DNA of 64,000 bases from SZUA-265 sp965651905 (GCA_965651905.1 CBFGUG010000002.1:124001-188000), one strand, 5' to 3'; positions 1-9,398 are shown, numbered from the stretch's first letter. Notes: generated by a model not told the origin, from the letters alone. Numbers and translations: made by a program.

Positions 1-332
1 AGGGGAACGTCTCCACACAAGATCATGACCGGCCCCGAGTCGAGCGCAGGCAAGGCCGCGCGTACGGCATCCCCTGTTCCGAGCGGACGTTCTTGAACTA
101 CGATGCTCACTGGCACGTCAGAGAGCAGCGCCAAGCAGCCCTCGATGTCCTCACGGTTGTGCGGGCTCGCGACGACTACCACCTTGCTGGCTCCTGCGCC
201 CGCCGCGGCGAGCACTGGATAGTGAATCAGCGGGCGGCCTGCGAGCTCATGTAGTACCTTGGAACGGCGGCTGCGCATGCGGGTTCCCGCGCCTCCCGCG
301 AGCACGACCGCTGTCGACTTCAACTCGTTCAT
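1..332 (-). CDS. glmU: Bifunctional GlmU, N-terminal part (runs off the window)
   Basis: The first 110 residues are visible; the gene continues beyond base 1. The N-terminus carries the sugar-nucleotide pyrophosphorylase signature LAGGAGTRMRSRRSKVLHEL, followed by QERPLGTGDAVRAAL and ILCGDVP, matching the uridyltransferase domain of GlmU, which makes UDP-GlcNAc for peptidoglycan and LPS. The C-terminal acetyltransferase domain would lie outside the window, so a single-domain nucleotidyltransferase cannot be excluded. The ATG overlaps the stop of the upstream lytic transglycosylase gene (ATGA), which implies translational coupling. Together the two genes link making a wall precursor to remodelling the wall. 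Confidence 0.82.
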   Translation of the reverse strand, partial: MNELKSTAVVLAGGAGTRMRSRRSKVLHELAGRPLIHYPVLAAAGAGASKVVVVASPHNREDIEGCLALLSDVPVSIVVQERPLGTGDAVRAALPALDSGPVMILCGDVP

Positions 333-2368
333 CGACCGACGTCCGGCAGCGCTTGGGGAACGGGGGCTTCGATCTTGGCCAGGGGTTTGGGCGATTCGGC
401 ATGCGGCGACTCACCCTTACCCTTCGCGTAGACGATCACTCGCTCTCCTGGCACGAGCTCACGGGTTCTCGGAAATCGATTGATGCGTTCCATCATTCCG
501 ACGCTCAGTCCGTAACGTCGCCCGACCTTGGCAAGCGTATCACCCTTCTTGATGGTCACGAGAATGCGTTTGCGCCCGTTCAAAGCTTCCGCGTGGTCGA
601 GAAACTCGCGCGTTCCCACTTCCAGCACCCGGGTCTGCTTCGGGGACACGACGCGCACGTCTTGCAGCTGCGCGTGTTTGGGAACGAAGACCTGCAACGT
701 CATGTCCGAAAGCAACTTGGCGCGACCATCCAGATCGTTCCACACCACCAGCTCTTCGCGTGTTACCCCGAACCGACTAGCGATCGATTCGAGCGTATCT
801 CCACCCAGCACTCGGTAGAACACTCGCATGCGACCCGGGACTTGTCGGCTATCTTGCGGTACCACGACGACGTCTTCCGCGTCGGGAGCATCTAGCTTGG
901 CGGACTCGGGGACGAGCAGCACGGCTCCCGCGGGCAGCTCTGTACCTGCTAGCAGCCCATTGATGTCACCGAGCTCTTGGGGCTGCATGCCAGCACGTTG
1001 TGCGACGGACCCGAGCGTGTCGCCGAACCTCAAGACATAAACGGCGTACCTACCTGGGCTACCCTCACCGAGCTTCTGCGCAGTTTCAGCGCCCTTGCCT
1101 CGAGGGACGCGCAGCGCCCAGCGTCGCTCGCCTTTCTCGGACTTCGGGGCAGGCGGCGTGCGCGCTCCCTGATATTGCGGGTTCATCGACCGAAGCGACT
1201 CGATGGGGATCCCCGACGCCTTGGCTACGTCGTCCAGCGCAACTCCCGGGCGAACGTAGACCGTGTCGAAGGTGACTGGAGGGTCGAGTTCGATATCCCC
1301 CAAGCCGAACGCTCTACGATTGTTCATCACGATCGCGATGGCGAACACCTTGGGAACGTAGAGCGTCGTTTCCCACGGGAGGCCCGCTTCATATTGAGCG
1401 AGCTTGTGGAAGTCGTTGGTGTTGTACTTGCGGACTGCGCGCATGAGCCCGCCGTGGCCCATGTTGTAAGCCGCCATCGCAAGCTCCCAAGTACCGAAGC
1501 GTTGGTAGAGGTCACCGAGGTACGCCGCCGCGCCTTGGGTCGAGCGTTGAGGATCGAGACGTTCGTCCACCCAGCGATCGACCGTCAGGCCATAGAGACG
1601 TGCAGTGTCTGGAATGAACTGCCACAGCCCCGCTGCGCCAGCAGGCGAAGCGATGGTCGGATTGTGACCACTTTCGATCAGGCTGAGCCAGACCAGATCC
1701 TTGGGAAGACCCGCCTTCGCCAGTTCAGTCTGCATCGCAGCGGTATAACGACCGACTTTGCGCGCCCATACCGCGGCGATGGCCTTACCTGCCTTGTCGT
1801 CGCGATAGAAGCGCAGGTACTCCACGACCCGCGGGTGCATGCGAATCGGGAAGTCGGGCATCGCCAGGCTACGAATCCACTCCGCATCCGCAGCCTCGGA
1901 GACAGTGGCACTGGGTAGCGCTTGCACGACGGGTGGCAAGCCGTCCGCCTGCACCGTGGGATCGGAATCGCCCCAACTCCAGCCAGGACGAAAGCCGATC
2001 AGGGGCTTCGGAAAGAGCACGCGGTCAGCCTCGCGCAGCGCGCTGAGTTGGGGATCGGTGGCGCGACCACCCAGGTCGGCATCACCCCGAATGTTGCGCC
2101 GCGCCTGTTCGTCGACGGGTTGAGTTGGTGCGCCTTTGGGTAAGCGTGCGGCAGGCTCCTTGGGCGCGCGTCCAACCTTGTGAGTCGTGGGCTTGCGTTT
2201 AGCCTTGCTCGAGCTCGCCTTGGTGGTCGGCTTGTCGGTCTTCGCGGGGACGGACCTTTCGCCACCGCCCTGGCCGGGCCCTGCAGGCGTGGCGGACGCC
2301 GCGCCCACCGCGAACACACCCACTGCCAATACGCGCAAGGCCCGCAGCAGGGTCATCGAAGATGCCAT
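329..2368 (-). CDS. mltD: Membrane-bound lytic murein transglycosylase D-like, with LysM repeats
   Basis: 679 residues. A hydrophobic N-terminus ending near an Ala-rich site looks like a Sec signal peptide, followed by a Lys/Ser/Pro-rich linker to about residue 95. The SLT domain (about 205-330) contains the catalytic Glu in LIESGHNPTIASPAGAAGLW and then QFIPDTARLYGL, as in MltD/Slt family enzymes that cleave the MurNAc-GlcNAc bond and form 1,6-anhydro products. At least three LysM-type peptidoglycan-binding repeats follow, marked by FGDTLGSVAQRAG, GGDTLESIASRFG and KGDTLAKVGRRYG, with a weaker one near residue 375. The start has a G-rich ribosome site just upstream. It lies 54 bases downstream of htrA and overlaps glmU by 4 bases. 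Confidence 0.9.
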   Translation of the reverse strand: MASSMTLLRALRVLAVGVFAVGAASATPAGPGQGGGERSVPAKTDKPTTKASSSKAKRKPTTHKVGRAPKEPAARLPKGAPTQPVDEQARRNIRGDADLGGRATDPQLSALREADRVLFPKPLIGFRPGWSWGDSDPTVQADGLPPVVQALPSATVSEAADAEWIRSLAMPDFPIRMHPRVVEYLRFYRDDKAGKAIAAVWARKVGRYTAAMQTELAKAGLPKDLVWLSLIESGHNPTIASPAGAAGLWQFIPDTARLYGLTVDRWVDERLDPQRSTQGAAAYLGDLYQRFGTWELAMAAYNMGHGGLMRAVRKYNTNDFHKLAQYEAGLPWETTLYVPKVFAIAIVMNNRRAFGLGDIELDPPVTFDTVYVRPGVALDDVAKASGIPIESLRSMNPQYQGARTPPAPKSEKGERRWALRVPRGKGAETAQKLGEGSPGRYAVYVLRFGDTLGSVAQRAGMQPQELGDINGLLAGTELPAGAVLLVPESAKLDAPDAEDVVVVPQDSRQVPGRMRVFYRVLGGDTLESIASRFGVTREELVVWNDLDGRAKLLSDMTLQVFVPKHAQLQDVRVVSPKQTRVLEVGTREFLDHAEALNGRKRILVTIKKGDTLAKVGRRYGLSVGMMERINRFPRTRELVPGERVIVYAKGKGESPHAESPKPLAKIEAPVPQALPDVGR

Positions 2369-2422
2369 GCCCCCTGCTAGCCTCGGATTGGGCCTGCGGT
2401 CAAATTCCTGGCCCGCGCTGGG

Positions 2423-3934
2423 TCATTCGACGACAAGGTAACGAACTGCGCCCCGACGACGAATCGCGATTAGGATTTTGGCTTCTTTGCCCTGCAGAGC
2501 GTGCTTCGCAGACTCGACGCTCGAGATGGCTTTCTTGTCGATTTCCAAAATGACGTCACCCGGTCGCAATCCTGCCTTGGCCGCGCGGCTCCCACGCTTG
2601 ATACCGACCACGACTACTTGACCGGACTCATCGGCGTCGAGCCCGAACTGCTGTCGCAATCTCCCATCCAATGGCGCCAGCTGCATGCCCAGCGTCGGCT
2701 CGGCCGAGTTTGGCTTGTCTTTTGACGGCTCGATGGCGTCGGGTAACTCGGCCAGCGTCACCTTCACTTCTCGCTTCTGGCCGTTTCTCAGAATCTCGAG
2801 GGTGACCCCTGCGTTCGCACCCTTGGCTGCGATCAGGTTTCTGAGTCGGCCCGTGCTCTCAGCAGGCTGACCGTCTACTTTCAGCACGACATCGCCACGC
2901 TGCAACCCTGCCTTCGCGGCACCACTGCCCGGGTGAACGTCCGTGACCAATACACCTTTCCTGTCTTTCAGACCGAAGGCGTGAACCAGACCCGCGTCCA
3001 GATCCTGGATGCCGATCCCGAGGAAGCCACGCACGACGCGCCCATGCTCCACGAGACTCTGCATGATTGGTTCGACCATCGTGGTCGGGATCGCAAAGCC
3101 GATACCCTGATAGCCGCCGCTGCGCGAAAGAATCGCCGTGTTGATTCCTACGAGTTCACCGCGCATGTTCACTAGTGCTCCCCCCGAGTTACCTGGGTTG
3201 ATCGCGGCATCCGTCTGGATGAAGTCTTCGTAGTCGACAATCCCCACGTCGGCGCGACCTTTGGCAGAAACGATGCCCATGGTCACCGTTTGCCCGACGC
3301 CAAAGGGGTTACCAATCGCCAGCACGATATCGCCCAACCGCAACTGAGAGCTGTCGCCAAACGTGAGCGGTTGAAGATTCTTGACGTCTCCCTTCAACTT
3401 GATCACCGCGAGGTCTGACTTCTCGTCAGTGCCGATGACTTCCGCATCGTACTCCTGACCGTCCGCAGTCGTGACGGATATGTCCGTCGCTTGCTCCACG
3501 ACGTGATGGTTCGTCAGGATCGTTCCGTCGGCGCTGATGATCACGCCAGAGCCGAGACCTTGCTGCAACTCTGGCTGACCGTGGGGTCCGAACCCCGGCG
3601 GCATGAATGGGAACGGAAAGAGTGGGTGGTTGCTGCGCTTGACCTCTCGCTCTAGGGCGATGCTCACCACGCTCGGTGTCACCCGTTCTGCGATGTCCGC
3701 GACACTGGCAGCGCTCGACTCCGGCCCCGCAAACGCGAAGGCGGGATGGGGCAAGACCGATCGCGAGCCTGTACCGCGCACCTGACTTGGCGTCGCGACG
3801 TCGGTTTCCTGAGCAGGATCCTCGGCGGAGGACATCACGCGACTGCCGCCAGAGCAGGCTGCGGGCGCGTAGACCAGCATGAGGGGCATCGCGACCGCAG
3901 CGGCCAACAAGCGAGTGACTTTCGTGAAATTCAT
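2423..3934 (-). CDS. htrA: Periplasmic serine protease, HtrA/DegP (Do) family
   Basis: 503 residues from the chosen ATG, which is preceded by AGGAG about 10 bases upstream; an in-frame start 42 bases earlier has no such site. The N-terminus (hydrophobic, ending PAAC then SGGS) may be a lipoprotein signal. The trypsin-like domain shows the triad: His in NHHVVEQATD, Asp in DEKSDLAVIKL, Ser in NPGNSGGALV. Two PDZ domains follow (about 305-395 and 420-500), for example RGFLGIGIQDLD and KAGLRPGDVILEID. The family degrades and chaperones misfolded envelope proteins. It lies downstream of the che operon and upstream of the lytic transglycosylase gene on the same strand. Confidence 0.93.
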   Translation of the reverse strand: MNFTKVTRLLAAAVAMPLMLVYAPAACSGGSRVMSSAEDPAQETDVATPSQVRGTGSRSVLPHPAFAFAGPESSAASVADIAERVTPSVVSIALEREVKRSNHPLFPFPFMPPGFGPHGQPELQQGLGSGVIISADGTILTNHHVVEQATDISVTTADGQEYDAEVIGTDEKSDLAVIKLKGDVKNLQPLTFGDSSQLRLGDIVLAIGNPFGVGQTVTMGIVSAKGRADVGIVDYEDFIQTDAAINPGNSGGALVNMRGELVGINTAILSRSGGYQGIGFAIPTTMVEPIMQSLVEHGRVVRGFLGIGIQDLDAGLVHAFGLKDRKGVLVTDVHPGSGAAKAGLQRGDVVLKVDGQPAESTGRLRNLIAAKGANAGVTLEILRNGQKREVKVTLAELPDAIEPSKDKPNSAEPTLGMQLAPLDGRLRQQFGLDADESGQVVVVGIKRGSRAAKAGLRPGDVILEIDKKAISSVESAKHALQGKEAKILIAIRRRGAVRYLVVE

Positions 3935-4101
3935 TTCGGGGTGACTCCTGTTCGATGGGTCGAACTTCCCAGTCATCCATGCCGCGAGTGCGGCAAGGTT
4001 CGCGTAAAGGATCGAGCGGGCAACCGACCACCGAGACGTTTGATTCCCGAACGTCGCTCAGCTGGGGAGCGTAAGCCAGCTCTGACCGACGCGTCGTTCG
4101 G

Positions 4102-5139
4102 TCAATGGGCCACAGCGCGTTCAATCGCGCTGGCAATCGCGTCCAGCGCGACCGTGATGCTCTGCGGCGCGACCGCTAAGGCGGCCCGGGGCATTCCGTA
4201 TACGATCGCGGTGGATTCGCCCTCCACGAAAACCTTCCCGCCAGCCTTGACGATCCGTCGCGCGCCCTCGGAGCCGTCATCACCCATTCCCGTCATCACG
4301 ACACCGATCGCTCGCGCGCCGTATGCCTTCGCCACGCTCGACATCAAGCGGGTCACGCTGGGCGTGTAGCGTTCTTCGGGGCGCGGCGGGCGCACGCGAA
4401 CCCGTAGCTGTCCGCCGATGTCGCTGACCTCCATCGAACGACTCCCAGGACAGATGAGCGCCATACCCGCGCCGACTGGATCACCGTCGTCCGCCTCCCT
4501 GACGTCGAGACGACTGTAGCGGTCGAGACGTTCCGCGAACGTTCCCGTGAAAGTGCCGGGCATGTGCTGAGCGATCAGTACAGCGCAATCCAGTGTGGCG
4601 GGTAGCCGCGACAGCACGTTGGTGATGGCACTCGGGCCCCCTGTCGACGCACCTAGCGCCACCAAGAATTTGGGGCGTCGGACTTCGCTCGGCGGCAAGC
4701 GGCGGAGTTCGGGCAGTAAGGTTTGCGCGGGCGCGATCGACAAGTGCTCGCTGCGCACCGCTCGCATCGACAGTAATTTCTGCGACAGCGTCGTCTGTAC
4801 GGCTTCGTCAATGCTGCCTTGGGGCGCGGAGATGAAGTCCGACGCCCCCAGTTCGAGAGCCTTGAACACGTTCTCACGCTTGTCGTTCGACGACACGACG
4901 ATGACGGGCGTGGGCCGCGTCGACATCATCAAACGCAAGAACGCAAATCCATCCACGCCAGGCATCTCCAAGTCCAACGTGATCACGTCGGGCTCCAATG
5001 ATCGCAATGCGCGAATTGCGGTCGCTCCGTTATTCGCGACCCCACACACCGTAGCTAGGCGTGTTGCCTCGACCAGCGCGCTGATCTGCTGCCGCCTGGT
5101 GACCGAGTCATCCACGACCATCACACGCAACAACGTCAT
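4102..5139 (-). CDS. cheB: Chemotaxis protein-glutamate methylesterase/glutaminase CheB
   Basis: 345 residues, the usual length. An N-terminal receiver domain (VMVVDDSVTRRQQI; phospho-acceptor Asp in ITLDLEMPGVDG) is joined to the methylesterase domain with the triad Ser (LGASTGGPSAI), His (AQHMPGTFT) and Asp (MGDDGSEGA). It removes methyl groups from chemoreceptor glutamates when phosphorylated by CheA. Its ATG overlaps the stop of cheR (ATGA), so the two opposing adaptation enzymes are translated in tandem. It is the last gene of the che operon; 167 bases separate it from htrA. Confidence 0.95.
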   Translation of the reverse strand: MTLLRVMVVDDSVTRRQQISALVEATRLATVCGVANNGATAIRALRSLEPDVITLDLEMPGVDGFAFLRLMMSTRPTPVIVVSSNDKRENVFKALELGASDFISAPQGSIDEAVQTTLSQKLLSMRAVRSEHLSIAPAQTLLPELRRLPPSEVRRPKFLVALGASTGGPSAITNVLSRLPATLDCAVLIAQHMPGTFTGTFAERLDRYSRLDVREADDGDPVGAGMALICPGSRSMEVSDIGGQLRVRVRPPRPEERYTPSVTRLMSSVAKAYGARAIGVVMTGMGDDGSEGARRIVKAGGKVFVEGESTAIVYGMPRAALAVAPQSITVALDAIASAIERAVAH

Positions 5140-6002
5140 TTGAGCCTCACCCCGGGCACAGCTTTGCGGTACGCCAAGTCACCTTCGAGGTGCAACAAGG
5201 TGAACTCGGTTTCCGCGTTGACCAGCGATTCGGAATGCCCCAGGAAGAGATACCCACCAGGCGTCAGTCGGCGGTGCAGATTTTCGACGACCTGCGTGCG
5301 AGCGGCCTCCCCGAAGTAGATCAGTACGTTTCGACAGAACACCACGTGCACACGACCGACCAACGCGCTGTCCTCGAGAATGTTGAGCTGGTTGAACTGG
5401 CAAATGTCGCGGACTTCGGAGCAAACCCGCCAGCTTTCGTCGTGCTGCTCGAAGTAGCGACGACGCAGCTCATCCGGGGTTACCCGGAAGCTAGCCTCGC
5501 GATACGTCGCTGCCCGCGCGACGTCGATCCGCGTTCGACACAGGTCACTGCCAACGACTCGGACCTCCCAGTCGTCGAACAACCCGCTGGCTTTCACGAG
5601 GATTGCAAGGGTGTAGGTCTCCTCGCCTGTCGAGCAACCTGCACTCCAAATGGACAGTCGCCGCTGCTCGCGGAGATCACGCTGCAGGCGCGGCATCACC
5701 TCCGACGTAAACGAGTTCAGCTGCTGCTCCTGACGGAAGAAGTACGTCTCGGCAGTGGTCACCGCTTCCAGCGCCTGCTGAAACTCTGGACTGGACGGCA
5801 TCTCACGAAGCAGGAACTGATGGTACTCGCGAAAGCTGTTCATCCCCAGCAGCCTCAGGCGCTCACCCAAGCGGCGCTCGAACGTCAGCCGTGAGGCTTC
5901 GGTGAACGAGAGCCCGACTCGGTCTGCGAACAAACCGCGGATCTTGTCGAAGTCGGGCAGGTGCAGCAGAGGCGTCTCTGGATCGACGCGCCCCCCACTC
6001 AC
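5136..6002 (-). CDS. cheR: Chemotaxis protein methyltransferase CheR
   Basis: 288 residues. The N-terminal helical domain (FDKIRGLFADRVGLSF) is followed by the SAM-dependent methyltransferase fold, with IWSAGCSTGEETYTLAI as the SAM-binding loop and VHVVFCRNVLIYF typical of CheR. It methylates receptor glutamates using S-adenosylmethionine and is opposed by CheB. It starts with GTG, overlapping the cheW stop (GTGA), and its own stop overlaps cheB. No TPR or pentapeptide-binding extension is present. Confidence 0.94.
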   Translation of the reverse strand: MSGGRVDPETPLLHLPDFDKIRGLFADRVGLSFTEASRLTFERRLGERLRLLGMNSFREYHQFLLREMPSSPEFQQALEAVTTAETYFFRQEQQLNSFTSEVMPRLQRDLREQRRLSIWSAGCSTGEETYTLAILVKASGLFDDWEVRVVGSDLCRTRIDVARAATYREASFRVTPDELRRRYFEQHDESWRVCSEVRDICQFNQLNILEDSALVGRVHVVFCRNVLIYFGEAARTQVVENLHRRLTPGGYLFLGHSESLVNAETEFTLLHLEGDLAYRKAVPGVRLK

Positions 6003-6490
6003 CGGGGAGCCTCCAAAACGGGAACCGAGTGTTTACGCCCAACGCTGACCAAGCTGACGAAACGCTCCACGTCGATGACGAATATCAGCCCCGCCTTCGT
6101 GGCCAACACTCCCAACAGGCCCTGTTCTTCCACGCCAGAAAGTTGTGGCGTGTCCCTGAGCTGCTCACCCTCAGCCCCAAACACGCCCGAGACGCCGTCA
6201 ACGGCTAGTCCAATGGGTTCCGCCGCGGTCTCGAGCAGGATCCACTTGGCACGTTTCGCGGTGCTGGGCACGGTGACACCAAAATGCTTCCTCAGGTCGA
6301 CGATGGTGATGACTTGCCCACGGTGATCCGTGACGCCGAGAACCGCGGGCGGTGAGTTTGGCAGTTCCGTGACTGGTACGGGATTGGTGACCTCCCGCAC
6401 CAGTTGGATGGGAACGGCATACTTGATGTCACCCACGCTGAATCCGACCAGACTGCGCGAGGGGTCCGCTATGTTCTTGGCCCTTCGCAT
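5999..6490 (-). CDS. cheW: Chemotaxis coupling protein CheW (second copy)
   Basis: 163 residues from the ATG at 6490, one base after the stop of the first cheW; a longer reading upstream would run through that gene in another frame and is rejected. CheW signatures: LVGFSVGDIKYAVPI, AVLGVTDHRGQVITIVDLR and a C-terminal GLIFVIDVERF strand. It would bridge receptors and the CheA P5 domain. Its divergence from the neighbouring copy suggests that the two serve different receptors or have distinct roles in the array; this is inference. Confidence 0.88.
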   Translation of the reverse strand: MRRAKNIADPSRSLVGFSVGDIKYAVPIQLVREVTNPVPVTELPNSPPAVLGVTDHRGQVITIVDLRKHFGVTVPSTAKRAKWILLETAAEPIGLAVDGVSGVFGAEGEQLRDTPQLSGVEEQGLLGVLATKAGLIFVIDVERFVSLVSVGRKHSVPVLEAPR

Positions 6491-6491
6491 G

Positions 6492-6968
6492 TCAGCCGAC
6501 CATGCCTTCCAAGTCGAGCACGACGATGATTTCCCCACCTGTTCGCCCGACGCCCAACACGTGGTCAGGAGAGTCTCCACCGAGCACAGCTTGTGCAGAC
6601 TCAATCTCACTCCCCTCGAGGCGGACCACGTGATGAACTTCATCGACGTAGAGTCCGATGACCTCGTCTTTTGCCGTGCTCGAGAGCAAGATGCGAGAAC
6701 TTCGTCCAGCGTCGCTGACGATGACGCGCAAGCGGCGTCGCAAGTCGATGACCGTCACGAGCAGTCCACGCACGCTGCACACTCCGAGCACGTCCGCAGG
6801 CGCGCGAGGCACGGGTGTGAGTACGGGGGGCCGCAGGATCTCGCGAACGCGGGCCAACTCGACTGCGTACCGCTCGCCCGCAAGGGAGAACATGAGAAAC
6901 TCCCGAACGCCGCGAGACAACAGCCCCGTCCCGACGCTCGACTGTTTGCGCTCGATGAGGTCAGGCAT
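6492..6968 (-). CDS. cheW: Chemotaxis coupling protein CheW (first copy)
   Basis: 158 residues of the CheW fold: FLMFSLAGERYAVELARVRE, then VLGVCSVRGLLVTVIDLRRR and GGEIIVVLDLEGMV. Its ATG overlaps the cheA stop by 8 bases, and its stop is one base before the next cheW. The N-terminal 20 residues before the fold are extra. Together with CheA and the second CheW it would form the core of a signalling array; the receptors must be encoded elsewhere. Confidence 0.88.
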   Translation of the reverse strand: MPDLIERKQSSVGTGLLSRGVREFLMFSLAGERYAVELARVREILRPPVLTPVPRAPADVLGVCSVRGLLVTVIDLRRRLRVIVSDAGRSSRILLSSTAKDEVIGLYVDEVHHVVRLEGSEIESAQAVLGGDSPDHVLGVGRTGGEIIVVLDLEGMVG

Positions 6969-9105
6969 GCAGGCTTCCCATCAGCTCCCGGCCTTCGCCC
7001 CCCTGCAGCACTTCCTCGATCACTGCAGCGACATCGAGCACCAATGCGACGCGTTGGTCCGCCAATTCAGTCGCCCCCGAAAACCCTCGAACGTTCGCTA
7101 GAGATCGCCCCAAGCTCTTGATCACGATGTCTTCTTGACCCAACAACTCGTCGGTGACCAGCCCCAACCTTCGATTGCCCACCGTCGCCACCACGACGAA
7201 GCGACGTCGAGAACTGCCGAGAGCCACCACCGCGGGGTCCATGTCACTCGGAGCTTCGACCATGGTGATGGTCGGCTCATGGACGCCGAGGTTGAGCAAT
7301 TCTTCCAGTCTGCACAGAGGCAATGATGCTCCGCGCAGCGAATAGACCTCGCGGTGATCGATGACTTTGACGTTGCTGGGGTCGAGGGACAATGCCTCCG
7401 ACACGCTCGTGAGAGGTAAGGCGAACGTATGCCCCGCGCACCGAACCAAGAGAGCACTCACGATGGCGAGGGTGATGGGCAGCGTTACGGTGATCTTGGT
7501 CCCGATGTTGCGCTCACTGTGAAGGTCGATCACACCGCCCAACTTCGAGATGTTCGTCTTGACGACATCCATGCCCACACCGCGACCGCTGTAGTCTCCC
7601 GCCTCCATGCGGGTAGTGACCCCGGGAAGGAAGATCAGGTTCATGGCTTCGTCTCTCGTCAGTTCACCCGCTTGACTCCCCTCGAGATGGCCCGCCAGTA
7701 CGGCTTTGCTGATCAGGGTTTCTTCGTTGATGCCACCACCGTCGTCCTCGACCTCGAGAACGACGTGATTGCCTTTCTGGAAGGCGTTCAGAGCGATGAT
7801 CCCGACGTCCGGTTTACCCATGCTCGCACGTCGCTGGGCGTCCTCGATGCCATGGTCGATCGCGTTGCGTACGATGTGCATCAGCGGGTCGCTGAGCTCC
7901 TCGACGATCAGTTTGTCTATCTCCGTATCAGCCCCCGTCACGACGAGGCGAACCTGCTTGTTCATGTCCCGACTGATCTGTCGTACGATACGGGACAAGC
8001 GATCGAAAACTTGAGACAGAGGCACCATGCGCACCTCCAAGATCCCGCCTTGGAGCTCTCCCAGCCGCCGATCGAAGCTGCGGTGCAGTCGGTGTAATTC
8101 ACTGGCCAACTGACGCTCACCATCGACCCGCAGTCGCTCGGAAACCCTGCCGAGCGCGCTCCGTACGATCGCGAGTTCGCCCACCGTGTTCATGAGCACG
8201 TCCAGCTTGCGAATGTCGACCCTCACGGTTTGTGAGACCGAGCGGATCGCCCCCGCTCCTGCGAGTTCACTCTCGGGACGCATCGATGCAGGCGTGACCT
8301 GGCCCGCCTCACTCACCGCGACCGACGTCGGCTTCGGCTTGATGGTGGGTTCGGCTACTGCCCGGGGCGAGCTACGTTCGATTTCCTCCACGCGCACGTT
8401 CGGGCCACCCACGGCCTTCACGATGTCGTCCTTGGCGGATGCCGACGCCAACAACAGGTCCAGTTCGATGGTGTCGCCGCTGGCGGCCTCACCCGTCGGG
8501 AGGTAGGTGATGACCTCCCCCAAGGGACTCAGACTGGATTTGATCCCTTCCAGCTCCTTGTCCAAGGTGGAGAGACCGAACAAGACGCGAATCTTGAACA
8601 GGCGCAACCCCCGCTCCACACAGGTGCGCAGGCGGTGTTCCTCGTACTCCGTCAAGACCGCAAGCAACGACGGATCGAACTCGAAGTCGACGACGTCTGC
8701 CTCTCCTTCGGGATCGGCACCAAGGGCACGCAGGCGCGCCATCGTGGGCTGCACGTCGGGCGGTTCGGCGCCGTCTTTCTCGTGCGCCAGCAACTGCCAA
8801 AACAGCTCGACCGTGCGAAACAACACGTCGACCAGCTCGGCAGTCAAACGCAACTTGCCGAGACGCAACGAGTCCAACGCATCCTCGACTCGATGGGCCA
8901 ACGTCCCGATGGACTTCGCAGAAAAAATTCCTGACAGCCCCTTCAGCGTATGAACGACACGAAATGTTTCGTTGATCAGAGCGGGGTCCTCCCCGCCACT
9001 GCTCTGCAGTTCGTCCAATGCCAAACAGCTGCGCGAAAGCGCCTCGATCAGCTCCTGCGCTTCCGACAGGAATTCCTCGCGAGCCTTCTCCGACGAATCA
9101 CTCAT
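6961..9105 (-). CDS. cheA: Chemotaxis histidine kinase CheA
   Basis: 714 residues from the ATG at 9105, which has GGAGGAAC directly upstream; an in-frame extension to 9201 lacks a ribosome site. Domain order: P1 Hpt (phospho-His in VVHTLKGLSGIF, about residue 47), a middle region with linker, P3 dimerisation (about 315-390, VRVDIRKLDVLMNTVGELAI), P4 ATPase (N-box MHIVRNAIDHGIED, G1 VEDDGGGINEE, G2 SGRGVGMDVVKTNISKLGG) and a C-terminal CheW-like P5. It autophosphorylates in response to receptors and passes phosphate to CheY/CheB. First gene of the operon; no cheY or receptor gene lies in the window. Confidence 0.95.
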   Translation of the reverse strand: MSDSSEKAREEFLSEAQELIEALSRSCLALDELQSSGGEDPALINETFRVVHTLKGLSGIFSAKSIGTLAHRVEDALDSLRLGKLRLTAELVDVLFRTVELFWQLLAHEKDGAEPPDVQPTMARLRALGADPEGEADVVDFEFDPSLLAVLTEYEEHRLRTCVERGLRLFKIRVLFGLSTLDKELEGIKSSLSPLGEVITYLPTGEAASGDTIELDLLLASASAKDDIVKAVGGPNVRVEEIERSSPRAVAEPTIKPKPTSVAVSEAGQVTPASMRPESELAGAGAIRSVSQTVRVDIRKLDVLMNTVGELAIVRSALGRVSERLRVDGERQLASELHRLHRSFDRRLGELQGGILEVRMVPLSQVFDRLSRIVRQISRDMNKQVRLVVTGADTEIDKLIVEELSDPLMHIVRNAIDHGIEDAQRRASMGKPDVGIIALNAFQKGNHVVLEVEDDGGGINEETLISKAVLAGHLEGSQAGELTRDEAMNLIFLPGVTTRMEAGDYSGRGVGMDVVKTNISKLGGVIDLHSERNIGTKITVTLPITLAIVSALLVRCAGHTFALPLTSVSEALSLDPSNVKVIDHREVYSLRGASLPLCRLEELLNLGVHEPTITMVEAPSDMDPAVVALGSSRRRFVVVATVGNRRLGLVTDELLGQEDIVIKSLGRSLANVRGFSGATELADQRVALVLDVAAVIEEVLQGGEGRELMGSLHA

Positions 9106-9398
9106 GGAGTGTTCCTCCAACTCCCGACCACGTGGGCAGTCTCCCACGTCCAGCGCCCAGACCCAAATGCGGGACGCTATCGGTCCGTTGCCTGGGCGCA
9201 CGCCCCGAACGCCGGTCCGAATCAGGCTTGGCTTGATTCGAAATCACCGAAAGCATCTGGGCACCCCGGGCTCAGCGCTCCACTGATGTGCGAAAAAACG
9301 ACGGCGGTGGGGACTGGCTGCCGTGCGATTGTGCTTACATATACGCCCCGCGCCGACCTATGCACGCGTTGCCAGCCGGCGGCCGCCCGATTTCGACG
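9106..9398. other. Divergent intergenic region between cheA and the 9399 gene
   Basis: About 290 bases with no supported gene. It must hold the promoters for the che operon (minus) and the 9399-12404 gene set (plus). The most promoter-like stretch for the plus direction is AT-rich at about 9334-9346 (TTACATATAC), a possible -10 region about 60 bases before the chosen start; I did not find a convincing -35 partner. Confidence 0.4.

Noticed and set aside
4040..4105. D-arm-like sequence GCTCAGCTGGGGAGC suggesting a tRNA
   Set aside because: No acceptor stem, no proper T-loop arm and overlap with the cheB stop; chance similarity.
6491..6643. Longer start for the second CheW
   Set aside because: The added sequence is another frame of the first cheW gene; the start at 6490 sits one base after its stop.
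9106..9201. Extension of CheA to 9201
   Set aside because: No ribosome site; the ATG at 9105 has GGAGGAAC and begins at the Hpt domain.
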